Assembly: GCA_036345935.2 (NCBI GenBank)
Contig: JADWOT020001577.1
Coordinates: 248,001-312,000, forward strand
Direction: 5' to 3'
From: Taenia hydatigena
Taxonomy: Eukaryota > Platyhelminthes > Cestoda > Cyclophyllidea > Taeniidae
DNA length: 64,000 nt
Shown: positions 48,801 to 59,389 of the stretch, one piece after another
How positions within the stretch are numbered: position 1 is the first letter of the stretch
How the letters are laid out: every line of letters starts with the position of its first letter
Notes under the pieces: model-generated
The model's database searches: none
What the model saw: the letters and a program-made list of their open reading frames with translations, nothing else
Told to the model about the DNA's origin: nothing
Position numbers and translations under genes: made by a program

Positions 48801-50257
48801 TCGTATCAAGGATTTCAACACACCTCAGGTTCGTCTCCGTGATGATGCAGACCCAGGTGAGTGGGTATCTCTGCATCAGGAGGCACCACGCGACCTTCAA
48901 GGTCGAATCGAGCATTGCATGCTTTTGATGAAGAGATGCTTGCAGACTTGACCTCTTCGGCAGGTGATTTTGCGCTGTGCGGAAGGTCTTGCATCCAAGC
49001 CAGTTTCTCCGGTTCAACCACATCCATGTGGGGAATCGAGGGGTTGGGTTCAACGCCAAGAGAGGCGAGAATAGAGTTTGCGTCGAGTTGGGCAGATGAC
49101 TCGGTGTTTTCTGACGACTGACAAAACTCATCTCTCATTTCCGATGAAACTCCATGTCCGGTAGCTGGTAAAAAAGGAGAGTGGAAGGAGATGCGGTGCT
49201 TTCACCTGACTGAAGTTCAAATATGAAGTGGGTGTTACCGAATAATAAATCGTGTAAAACTTAAAGCGTATGGTTTCTTAGCTTCATGGCGAAGTGCAAT
49301 TCGTAAATCAGTGGAATTTTTGGACCTACCTTTCTTGTGCATAAGAAAGGATATGACTTTTGGGTCTAAAAAAGAAACATCTATTTACCATGTTAATTAA
49401 CACAGTACAGTAAGAAGACATCAAAATAAGTCAGGTGTTCCATTGGCAAACTACATAAAATTTGCTGAAAAAAAAACCTGCAGAAGCAATGATAGCCTCC
49501 CGCTCCCGTAATATCTCCGCCTCCGAGAGCTGCGAAAGCAGGTTTATGTTGTTTTCGTGGATCCGCACAATTTCGTTGGCCGCGAAGTCCTTCTGACGAC
49601 GAATTACACATGGTCCAGTATCAGCCAACTGCTGAAGGGGTTCCGTTACTAAGGTGACATATTTAAAGGATGAAATCGAATGCTAGCTCATTAAGGAAAG
49701 TAAGAACTAGCTTTAAAAATTGTAATTCAAACTTACGCTTTGGTACTTCCTTCCTAGGCTGTGCTAAACTGGCATCAGGCCTAAAAGCTACACCATCTTT
49801 GGCAGCCAGTAGCTGTTTAGCAAAGAGACTTCGAGCTTTAGGCCTGCCAGAGGAAATACCGGAATTCAACCGGTTAGCGCAACGAAGCAGATCGGCATCG
49901 GTGATGCTCTCACCCAAAAGGGGAACATAAGGTTGGCCACCACTTGTGTGAATTGGTTCATCAGAAGCAGATATCGTGTCATTGAGGAAAAATTGGTGTT
50001 CCTACAACAAAGGACGATAAAAGAAGTACTTGACACTTACAATAACTTGCGAACTGACTGGAGATTCAAAAAAAGAAGAGTCCTGTTCATTATAGGTGGA
50101 ACGTGAGGAATGACTAGTGGTAGAGACGGCGTCTACAATGCGATCAGCGCGAGGATTTTTAAGAAATTCAGCCTGTTCCCTGAAGTGCGAAGATAAAGAG
50201 TAGGTGTGGTGTTTACCGAAGCAGATCCTCGTCAGATTTGGCAAATCTGTTAAACAT
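42886..50257 (-). CDS. RPAP1: RNA polymerase II-associated protein 1 (RPAP1)
   Basis: Nineteen exons: 50257-50217, 50179-50041, 50001-49737, 49648-49478, 49164-48824, 48412-48077, 48018-47683, 47184-46835, 46793-46672, 46528-46332, 46281-46201, 45810-45268, 44934-44807, 44730-44585, 44285-44113, 44041-43752, 43627-43459, 43412-43258, 43207-42886. All phases match; the product is about 1434 aa (human 1393). The start MFNRFAKSDEDLL parallels human MLSRPKPGESEVDLL. The RPAP1_N motif IHENNINLLSQLSEAEILRE is in exon 4. Exon 5 ends with the RPAP1_C hallmark RFDLEGRVVPPD and PTHLGLHHHGDEPE, continued by RGGYTIGELFHL. Helical-repeat landmarks include LPDDWFYMPLLESY and RRALWGEHQGTLRAF. RPAP1 joins RNA polymerase II to assembly and import factors and supports Mediator-Pol II contact. 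The 45810 and 44934 junctions are the least certain. The intron after 43459 appears to be GC-AG, and an extra in-phase cassette may lie at 48760-48545. Confidence 0.93.
48545..48760 (-). CDS. Possible cassette exon inside RPAP1
   Basis: Exactly 72 open codons between an AG (CAAGAG|CTT) and a donor-like AAG|GTACGA, in phase 0 at both ends, lying in the intron between RPAP1 exons that also meet in phase 0. The frame stays open well past the donor. If used, it would insert a basic, Ser/Arg/Leu-rich segment between HHHGDEPE and RGGYTIGELFHL, which are adjacent in the human protein. The acceptor has a poor pyrimidine tract. It may be an optional lineage-specific exon or a chance open frame. Confidence 0.3.
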
Positions 50258-51465
50258 GATGGCTGCAGAGCTCTAAGGCGCAATGATATTTTGAGCGTAT
50301 TCGAAGCAGAGCTGTGGTGACCAGTAGTTCATAGGAGAAAAAGAACCGGTTAGCAACTCGGAACGCCAATTTTGACGTATGAAAAACATAACACTGTCAG
50401 CATCTAATAAATAAACCAAAACACGTTACCATAAAGTTCAGCGAAATCTGCCACAACCAGAATGATTCAAGAATGCCATTTAATGTGATGACATTAGCCA
50501 GTCAACGTAGGCAAGAAAAAATTATTATGTAAGGAAAAGTGGGAATGTGACAAAGTGAAGACTCGTTCCAAAAAGCAACCAATAAAACAAACTGTCAATA
50601 CCCGTGAATAGTTGCAACGTGTTATTAAAACGCATTGAAATTCAGACGAATTCAGCGAGCGAATGAAATTACCGGCCAACTGATATGCGCTTAGCCAATG
50701 TATTCTGATAGTTCGCTAAAGTCACAATCACTTTAAACGAAATGTGAAACCATTGAATTTTGTCTAGGTTTGTACTTTATTTAGCATTCCACATTTTACT
50801 TGAATTTGATGCATTCAGGATTACCCAATTTCGTAAAGCTTTTTCTGGTGCATAGTAAATTGAATTTCATCGTGATTTCTTAAGTCAAAAAACTATGGTA
50901 TGCAATTGTCTATATCTGTACACTGCATCTCAAAGCTAGTCATACCAATTTTTTAAATTATTCATCCACAGTGATGTGAAGATACAGATCAAGGTCTCTA
51001 ATTTCCACAATCATATTTAGCCCTTTTCATTCTTGCAAACATTTTACCTACGGCTAACCGGGGAATAGCCTATTTGTTCTGCGACATATCTAATATACTA
51101 GATTGGAAAGTAACTGTGCAGTCTCAAAGACGACGCGATGCCGAACTTCCGTCCCATCTCAGAAACTGGGGAGTCGTGGCAAACACAAGATTCGGAATGT
51201 ACCCACTCCTCGCGCATAAAAATACGTTATAAACAACATACTTATCACACCTGGGTTATTAAGTCAAGGATTTTCTCTTTATGTTCCGCAGGAAGTGTTT
51301 TATATAACCTCCTTATTTTGTTCAAATATTTTTTATTTATATTCCTCGCAAAGAAGTCACAAGAGTCACTGCATTAAAGGCATTTGATTCATAACCCTTT
51401 ATGAAGCCCTACGACTTCTAAGGCAGGGTAACAAAAAGAAGAAATCGGGGTTAATTTTAGCACTT
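50258..51465. other. Intergenic upstream of RPAP1
   Basis: AT-rich, with no recognisable exon. The RPAP1 promoter should lie in the first few hundred bases, but no TATA box or other clear core element is seen. Confidence 0.45.
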
Positions 51466-52930
51466 TGTTTGTCTGCCTGCCGGTTTCGGTTACGGTTGCT
51501 TGGGTGGTCACGTTATTTAGATTGAGTGGGCTTACATCTGACCCTGCCGGTGATCCATTTCTTTTCTGTTTACCAAATGTATTTGTTCTCTCCGAGCATT
51601 ATACCTTCTGCCTCCAAGGAAGTCTGGGGACGCTAGCTTACTCTTATGCCTCAGAGGCCACCTTAAACGGCTCGAGTTCAATGGCGGATATCCGAATTGG
51701 ATCCTTTATTAAAACCAACAGCAATGCAACTAGTTTATTGCATTTACATCCGTTAATAAACTCTGCCTTCTTTTATTTACCGAATGGTTTGATTATTTAG
51801 CATGACATCATCAAATCTTAACGAAACTATTTGTTGCCTATTCGATACCTGTTGAGGTCCCACAAATTAACATTAAGTGGTCTCTATGGTGGACATCGTT
51901 AAAATTCACTACCTTCCAGGCTTGTTGTAGCTCTTTGCTTGCTTGACAGTTTCAGTCGCAGCCTCTATCCGTTTTTGTTCGCCGAATGGTTATATTCTCT
52001 TCAGCCATTACGACTACTTTTGTCTTCACGGAAGTCGCGGGATGATGCAGTTGTGACTTCTGTCGCGACTTCTAGCGCTTATGACAAACTTCATCTGTGT
52101 GACGGAAATGGATATTATAATTGCTGGCATCCCATAGCACAAGGATTGAGAATGAAGTCTACTTTCGACATCGGCGAGTAAGCCATTAACAACGGAAGCA
52201 GCACTAGTCGTTAAGCGCTTGGAAAAGATTCGTTTGGAGGTTTCCTATCCTACCTGTGCAAGAATGTCGACAATGTGAACATACGATATACCTTGTCCCC
52301 ACGGGAATGTGTCCACAAATCTGCTTTCTAGACCGGCTGCTATATTTTGTTTGCTTGACTGCCCATTTTGGTTACGGACGTGGGTGGTCATATTGCCTTA
52401 GCCGGGTGGGTTGACCTTAGGGCCGCGCCAGTAGCTACGGTCCCATTTGCTGTTCTACCTCAGTTCTGTGGCTTCTTTTGTCCTCAAGGAAGTCTCCTGC
52501 CGCTGCATCGGTCTTCTAGCGTCTAGCTTTGGATACGCGTGATGGCCGGCTGAATTCCCTGCCTCTAAATCCGATTTTCAAACGAACAAAACTCCAGATC
52601 CAGTAGACTAGCCAGGAGAGATCAGTGACGTTGCGGTCAAGTGTTTCCTCAGTTGCACAGAAGCTTGATGACTGGCGGGTGTTTTCGTTTAGCACTGGTT
52701 ACGTTGTGATGGCTGACGCGGAAGGCTTGCCAAAGGGAGCGCCGGGGAGAGAGGGGCTATGCAATGCCTCGTTTGTTTCCGTTATGGTCAATTGGGTTTG
52801 TCACATTGACTTGGCCTCCGGGCCGTGCCAGCAGCCCGATCCCTTTCTAGTACCTGAATAATACATCTTTTGCCTAGGTGTTATGCCTTCTTTTGTCTTC
52901 GAGGAGGTCCCAGGCGGCTGCACTTACAAT
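51466..52930 (+). repeat. Degenerate tandem array, about 414 bp period, four units
   Basis: The same left motif (GTTTGCTTGACTG, TTTYGGTTACGG, GTGGTCA, GGGCC.TGCCAG.AGC) starts near 51466, 51934, 52348 and 52762; the last two spacings are 414 bp and the first about 468. Each unit also carries the right core (TTCTTTTGTCTTCGAGGAAG and variants), near 51610, 52014, 52471 and 52884. Units are strongly diverged. Several contain 78-111-codon open frames, but frames differ between units, arguing against a conserved protein. Related single copies occur at 17.5 kb (+), 7.9 and 9.4 kb (-) and possibly 33.6 kb (-). I cannot name the family: an old non-autonomous element amplified in tandem, or a local satellite, are both possible. 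Confidence 0.55.
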
Positions 52931-54876
52931 TGTCAACTTTGACCAAATTTTTAGTTGGGGTGAATTTTGGATTCCCAGCAAAAAGTTCTCTGGTCAGCTG
53001 TTCTGAAGACACGCTAATGTGTCGTGATGTCTGACCTGTTGCGATTGTCAATCAATTTGTCAAAATTTTGTTCACAGCTTGTTTTGCTTATTTCTCATCT
53101 CCCACCTTTTTAATGCCATTTTTGTCGTTCTGTCATCAACTATTCTCCATGGGGTGCGACTTTTTACTGTTTTACCTCCCGACCTTTGTTGTTTACTCAT
53201 TGCATTAAAAAAAAAAATGGAACATTGTGCTAGAGAATCTAAACACGTGGGTCATAAGTTACTTTTCACCTCAACTTAATTTCTTGGTTTGAGAAAGTAT
53301 GTCATCTAATGTAAAAGAGGCACTGTGCTTTGCAAGCCTGGATGGCTTCTGCAGCTCCCTCAACTCTCCACCGCTCAGACGGCGAAAAGAAGTGCTGCGG
53401 TTGGCTACAGCAGTGGTCTGCACACACACCTCCGCACGCCTCTCACAACCAATGAGTGCATCACCTCATGGGCACTTCTTGACCAAATTATGTAAAAACT
53501 ACCGGCATAATGGATTATTGGCATCGATCAACTATCTGTCTCAAATAATTTCCACAATAAAATATTAAACAATTCTCAGCGTAAAATGTCACATCTTGAA
53601 AGCTTATTTCTGCGGATTTCGAGCTATGATTTCAAAGCATAAGTATACTTTATCAAGGTCATGCCTCTCCACTTTGGAGTCTTCTGCCACCTCACTTTTC
53701 TCCCTCAACTAGGTTTGTTCATATCGATCGGTTTTGCTAACTACATCCAGCTGCACTAATAAAGAATCGATAAAGTCGATGCTGCGGTCATATCAATGCG
53801 CTCAAAAATCAATAATAAAGGTGAATATTCGCCCATTTCTGATGGAAAAGATGCATGAGGTAATAGGAGCTGCAGTGATCAGTGCCACCAGCCCTAACAC
53901 CCTACCATCATTATGCAATCGCACCTACGGTTGCTCTAAACAATCGTTGCCAGGGTGAATAGAGGCATTTGGGGGGAAGACGAGGAGGGGCAAATATATG
54001 CGGCTGGTGGGGTCAGAGGGAGATCTAGTGCCTGTGTGTGGGTGTGGGCGTGGTTGTGTGGAGCGTGAACAAGGGTTCCGCCAAATGCTAATATCCTCGC
54101 TCCAGATGCTCCGCCCTGTGCGTGCACACACGTACGCACACAGGCATGCGCGTGCGGGCTTAAGACGCGTCCCCTGAATTTGCATAAGTGCCGACCCCAA
54201 CACCTTCACCATCTGTCCCCAGTTTGCCCAGCACATTTTTGCGGTAATAACCATGGCCGCAATAGACACTCTGGCCAACGTCCATTCGTGTTGCATATAC
54301 GGTTTGATGATGGGGAGCTTGTACTCCTATCCCAACTGCGAGAAGGGGCCTAATTGCCAACCTTGATATCACGGTTTCAGTCTCCACTATCTTGCTAAGG
54401 ATAGTTCGGTACCAGAAAGGAATAATATGTGCTTTAGTTATGGAAATTATGGCCCAAGGATTCTAATGCTGACAGTATTCAGTCTCCACGGCAGTAGAAC
54501 AGAACCGCGCCAACGCCATTTGTACTTAGCCCTTCAGAATGTTCTAAACACGCCTTGTCAGATCTTTAAGGGCAAGCGGACCCACCCCATGAGGATAGCA
54601 AATGTCTTGAAGTTTGGTTGAGAATAAACGAATCAGGAGGTAAACATTCGCCACGGAGTTCCTCCATCCACGCCTTGAGAGGCCACTCGGAGTTTTGACA
54701 GGATTAACTCCGCATTCCGATGTGACAGTTGCTTCATTCCGAAACGCTCTTAGAAGTGGTCTATGACTCAGGCTACAAGCAGGTGGCATGCAGTTTGCCA
54801 TCACGCTCACCACTGGTAACAAAGCTGCTTCCAAGTTTGAGGGGGTAACACTGAACAACCTCCCACCGGAGGTGGC
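52931..54876. other. Intergenic upstream of the OSR-type gene
   Basis: No recognised exon. A plus-strand 89-codon frame (53299-53568) has a promising composition but no domain and no compatible splice partner. Alternating GT/CA-rich tracts lie at about 54030-54060 and 54112-54150. Confidence 0.4.
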
Positions 54877-57194
54877 ATGCCAGACCGTCAGACCCCTGAT
54901 CATCAGACTGGGCAGTGGACATCTGTTCCGTTCCAGAATATGACAGCCTGCATCAGCATCAGCACCACCATCAGGTAGAGGTGTCTCACCTCACCTCGTC
55001 TCGCCTACACCACAGGGCAGGTGTTATCCCCATCTGGTGGTAAGATCTCGTGCACCCACGTAGCCCTCACGCACGCACACACACACACGCACGCATGCAC
55101 GCACACGTAATAGTGATTAGCATAATCAGTAAGGGAGAGCAAAGTCAGACATTGTCCCCACTGCTATAAGAAGCGCTGCTCCCATAGCACCGCGGTCACT
55201 ATTATCACCATCCACAACAGGCATGGTGCAAGCGTCAACTGAGTGAGTTCACAAACCCTTCCTTCTTTACTTCTGCTGTAGACATGCGGAGATAGGACTG
55301 CCTACCACCTCACCGATCCCCCCGGAAGAACTGGAGCCTGTAGAAGGCGAGGAAGTGGAACCGCTGGACTTGAGTCTCTCCTCCGCCTCCACAACCACTG
55401 CAAGATTGGAGGAGAGTGTCAAGAGTGCCTTCTCCCCGCCTATTTGTGGTATGGAGGAGACGCGTATACCCCTAATTTCACCGGAAGCACTGTTTCAATT
55501 GAACTGTAAGTAAAACTTCAATGTTCCAGCTGCGAAGCTGGACATTTGAAGATCACATTCCATGCAAATTCGACCACAAGCTAGAGCACCGAGCTAAGTT
55601 GGGCTGCTGTCCGTGCTAGGTCATATCGATGACCCCTTAACCCGATTAGCCAATCAGGAGGCAGCATAGTTAGGCCTGGAGGAAAGGAGAATAGGATGGA
55701 AGAGAGGCGTTAAAGTTGAAATAACGGTAGCTGTCACATGACTAGTAGCATCATTAAACGCCCACCATGGCGGTATCAGCCTTAAACAACACGGTTAAGG
55801 TGCGATTAGGTGCATTCACAGGTCACACAGGCGTGATACAAGTAACCACAAAGTAAACAAATGGTGCCGACTTCTCTTTTTACAGCATCGCCTTCCACAA
55901 CCCTACTGCAACTCTACCAAATTCTAACTTGCATTCGCCTTTGGAGATCCTCCGCCGTGGAACAGCCAATCAAAAGTGATATGGACGTAACTCCCACTTT
56001 TCTTCCCATCGCCTCTATGTCTTCACTTCCTCTTGCCTCTGCTCCCGTCCCTCCTCCTCCATCTGCGCCCTCCATCTCGTCTATTCAACACCGAGGCAGT
56101 GCCAACATCCACGCCCTAATTGGTCCTGAGGAAATAAAGCTGTCAACGTAGGCTGAAAGACACATTAATATCTGTCTCGAAAAAATACTCAAATTTTTTT
56201 AAAATTTGCAATAACTTTTTTTAGGTTTAATAAACCGCTACGTAGGCCAATTCGAGCTCCAATCACCATGGTGAAGGCGCCAATGCGCAAGCGAAATCTG
56301 CACGGGAGTTCCGCGCCGACATACCTCTGCTCCCACTGTGGACGGGGATTCACAAAGGCCTACAATCGCACAATTCACGAGAGGACACACACCGACGAGC
56401 GACCCTTCGAATGCACGGTCTGCACGCGACGATTTCGACGTAAGGATCACTTGAGGGATCACAGGTTCGCAAGCATTGATTTTCCAGTAGGAAAGCTGTG
56501 TGGCATTAGTTAGGCGGAAGAGTCAGAGATGAACAGATAGGGAGAAAGGTGCAGAGAGTATGTTCTGAGCGGATAAAATTTGGACCCGATCCGTAACGAT
56601 TGAGAGGACTATTGGATGAATGAGCCGGGAGAGAGGTAATGAATTCACGGATAGACAACACGTGAAATGATGGATCGATTGAAGAATTGGTCGGTACTGA
56701 TGGCTCCTTCCTGGGTGGAACCAGCAGATCGACCACCGTTGGCTGACTGAGGCAGGACAACATAAGACATTAGTGGTGAAATGAATTGATGGATGGTCAG
56801 AGGAATGGGTTGGATAGTAAATAATAGTTTCGTGTTTTAATCTATGGATTGGAAGTAGATGAACCGAGAGGTGAGTACTTGCATAGATGCATTAATAAAG
56901 GCATCTAGAGCTATTGGACACGATCAAATGGATAAATGTAGCTTTGAATAGATGGTTGAAGAGAACCAATGGACTGTTGGGCAGTTGAATAGGTGGTTGA
57001 ATAGATACGTGAACGGGTAATTATTAACACGGTGTTAATTTTCAAGCTACACTCATCTCCTGAAGAAGCCCTTCTCATGCACCTTCTGCAACCGTGGTTT
57101 CTGTCAAGCTCGTTCGTTGGAGAACCACAAGAAGACCAACCATTCAGACCAATCCTCAATGGATGTGGCATCACTGAATGAACAAGAGGGATAA
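54877..57194 (+). CDS. Odd-skipped-related (OSR/Bowl type) C2H2 zinc-finger transcription factor
   Basis: Exons: 54877-54974 (tentative start exon), 55282-55505, 55886-56147, 56225-56464, 57047-57194 (TAA); phases agree, giving about 323 aa. Three consecutive fingers end the protein: YLCSHCGRGFTKAYN with IHERTHTDERPF; CTVCTRRFRRKDHLRDH; CTFCNRGFCQARSLENH. These match the Odd/Bowl/OSR pattern CGRHFTKSYN...HERTHTDERPY, FRRQDHLRDHRYIH and GFCQSRTL. The second exon holds PLDLS (55361-55375), the CtBP co-repressor motif. OSR proteins are nuclear DNA-binding regulators of gut, leg and kidney-type patterning. The intron 56465-57046 splits the second finger within its His-x3-His and makes the residue after the first His a Ser instead of the usual Arg. 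The four 3' exons are firm. The first was chosen because its donor phase fits and an in-frame TGA lies upstream, but its sequence has no family match and the true 5' end may lie elsewhere. Confidence 0.85.
55067..55107 (+). repeat. CA/GCAC microsatellite in the first OSR intron
   Basis: An imperfect run of CACG and CA units between the tentative first exon and the second. Alternating purine-pyrimidine sequence of this kind can adopt left-handed DNA and is prone to length change. Confidence 0.75.
56520..57030 (+). repeat. Degenerate GGAT/GAAT-type short tandem repeat in OSR intron
   Basis: Much of this intron reads as diverged tetranucleotide units (GATG, GAAT, GGAT, TGAA), for example GATGGATG, TGAATAGATGG and TTGAATAGGTGGTTGAATAG. 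It looks like an old, decayed microsatellite. No coding potential. Confidence 0.5.
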
Positions 57195-57281
57195 ATGCCA
57201 TTAATATTAAGCTTACTATAATTTTATGCCTAATTATCATTCTTTTCTTGCTTAAGTCTATCCAAGGCTTACTCCGTCTTT

Positions 57282-57306
57282 AATGGTACCTACTTAAGGT
57301 ACCATT
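57282..57306 (+). promoter_or_regulatory. Perfect 10-bp stem-loop in the OSR 3' UTR
   Basis: AATGGTACCT, a 5-nt loop (ACTTA), then the exact complement AGGTACCATT. It lies 87 nt after the OSR stop and 21 nt before an AATAAA. In RNA it would form a stable hairpin; a role in stability or 3'-end processing is inference. Confidence 0.5.
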
Positions 57307-57327
57307 TAAATGTACATATTTCTTCTG

Positions 57328-57333
57328 AATAAA
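57328..57333 (+). terminator. Polyadenylation signal of the OSR-type gene
   Basis: Canonical AATAAA 133 nt downstream of the stop codon on the same strand, just after the stem-loop. It defines a 3' UTR of roughly 150-165 nt. Confidence 0.6.
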
Positions 57334-58210
57334 TGACAAATCAACTAACTTTGATGTTCGACTTCACTCTCACGTACGTATTACTTTCTGCCCTTTGGAA
57401 AATGACGATTCTTGGCGTTGTTGCGCAAAAGATGACATATTTTTTGATAAGTAATAGTGTTTTTACTACCGAAAGTGAAAAGGTTAGTTAAAATTGTGTG
57501 CGGATTTTCGAAAGCCTAAGGTTCCTTTTACTAAAAAAACTAATCCAAAGAGACATTAAAAACGCTGCCAGAAGTCAAAGCCTGAAAATGAAGTCGACGC
57601 AGCCAGCATGCCGTGTATAACATCGATCGCACTAGAAATTAGCCCAACTGCAGACGGCAAAGTGGATTTGATTAGAATTTTAAAACTTTTGCAAATTAGG
57701 TGTCTTAGTTCTAAAAAAAATAACAGTGCCTATGTTAGTAGGATTAAAGCATGAGTTTGAGAAATGATACCAGATTACCAACAGAACATTTAGTTCCAAA
57801 TTTATACGCGTGATCTGTGTCGGTAGTGGAAAGGGGCGCATTTAAATATTAATATGATCGTTATAACTGCTGGTATCCCCACGCCGCTGGAATCTTCGAA
57901 GGGTGGCCTCGAGTCAGATTTTGTTACCTTAAGCTTGTTTTATTCTTTCACGCCTTACCCGGTATTAACACCGGTCATTACGAATCACCTGGCCGTACCG
58001 CTTGAACTTTTGCTTTCGTGGCGTGTTATCGATTCCGAATCCCAGGGACGCTGCTAAGACCTTGACATCGTTTGTTAATTTTATTGCATTAGCTCCAACT
58101 TTTGAAACAGACCGTCTTGTAATTTACTCGTTTGCCGAACAAGTTTACCCGATACAGCACTTCCGAATGGTAGCATCCACCTCTACTTTATCGTAGCCAG
58201 GGCAGCGACA

Positions 58211-59337
58211 ATGAGCTTTCAACAAATACGTCTAGTTTTCCACCACTTCTATCAAGTTACACTACAAACGCTCCGTTTCTTTCCGAGAAACATTCACCGA
58301 AGATCATGTAACATTCTACTTCCCCCATCCGTCGGTGTGTTGTCCCTAATCTGGCCTTTTTCACGACGGCACGAACCAACCTTGGAAGAAGAGACCACCA
58401 CTCTCATGAGGAACGCTTTCTTCCAGATTCGCGAGAAACGCTATAACGACGCAGATGTAACCCTTCATCGCATCCTCCAACGTCTGGCAGAGGCCTCGCG
58501 GACCAACCAGCTAAGTCCCATCGAACACGTCGGCCGTCGAGCTCGCGTCTTCAGTGAATTAGCTAATCTCCGTTTGCTCCAACGCAATTACCCGGACGCT
58601 GAGAAACTCCTTGTTGAGACACTTCGCTCCTCCCTCGCAGCCGGGATAGATCCCAGAGACGCTTGCATTGTGGAACTCTCACTCAAGCTAGCCCTACTGT
58701 ATTCAAAACTGGGTGACTTTGATAAAGCATTCACGGGCTTACAGTTCTGCTTCGACACACAAATGGCAACTGCATCACAGGACCTTAACTCTGACTCTGA
58801 CCTAACCGAGAAGCAGATCAATGACATCGCTTTGCTAGGCCTCGTTTCCAATGCTTACGCGCAGTAGGTGCATCAACATATCCTGAGTAATTTACTTACA
58901 TCAGTTTCCTTATTCAGAAGGGCGATTTAAAGGAGGCCCGGGTAAAGCTTCTTGTCGCGCTCCAATCGGCCTGTAGGATCTACCCCCCAAACCATGAAAA
59001 CTGCCTAAATCTTCGTGCCGACTTGGCCAATGTTGAGAGTCGGATCGGTAACGTCAGTGACGCCTTAGAGAGCCTTCAAACAGCGATCAAGGACGCTAAA
59101 AAACAGCAGGCATCTACCCTCGCTCTGGTCCGCTTGTTTTGCACTGGAGCAGTGATTGAAGGTAATGAAGGAGGATTCGCCGCAGCAAAAGAATGGCTGG
59201 CCAGAGCCGATGAAGCTTCCTCCAAAATGGACAATAGAAAGGATCAGGATACTGCCAGAAGGGAGATTCAGTCTGTGCGAGATATGATAGATTCCTGGCG
59301 TCAAGAGGAAGAATCAATTAATGAAGAGAGAGCGTAA
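58211..59337 (+). CDS. TTC19: Tetratricopeptide repeat protein 19, mitochondrial complex III factor (TTC19)
   Basis: Two exons, 58211-58863 and 58905-59337, separated by a 41-bp intron (CA|GTAGGT...ACATCAG|TTT), giving 361 aa (human 380). The N-terminus is rich in Arg, Phe and hydroxylated residues and lacks acidic residues until about 55, as expected for a mitochondrial presequence. GVLSLIWPFSR aligns with human AVFSIFSWLR just before the TPR region. Family landmarks: YNDADVTLHRILQRLAEA, IVELSLKLALLYSKLGDFDKA, GLQFCFDTQ, LRADLANVESRIGNVSDAL. TTC19 is an inner-membrane protein that helps clear Rieske-protein fragments during complex III maturation. An upstream acceptor at 58904 is required; the nearer AG at 58918 would break the frame. 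The stop TAA lies inside a perfect donor-like GC|GTAAGTAA, so an extra 3' exon cannot be excluded, though the end agrees with the family. It converges on NUP133, with 52 bp between stops. Confidence 0.92.
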
Positions 59338-59389
59338 GTAATTTTGTATCAAAACGCTTCATTTTCTTTCGTAAAAAGAGGACACATAA

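Larger units (their letters stand above)
57195..58210. other. Intergenic between OSR-type gene and TTC19
   Basis: Contains the OSR 3' UTR (hairpin at 57282-57306, polyadenylation signal at 57328-57333) and the upstream region of TTC19. A weak match to the dispersed repeat core (CCCAGGGACGCTGC) lies near 58044-58057. No other exon is seen. Confidence 0.5.

Noticed and set aside
51465..52861. Membrane-protein-like open frames of 78-111 codons
   Set aside because: They lie in repeat units, and the frame relative to the shared core differs from unit to unit, so they are not a conserved protein.
58864..58920. Acceptor at 58918 for the TTC19 intron
   Set aside because: Joining there puts the second exon into a frame that stops after a few codons; the acceptor at 58904 keeps the frame and restores the TPR helix.
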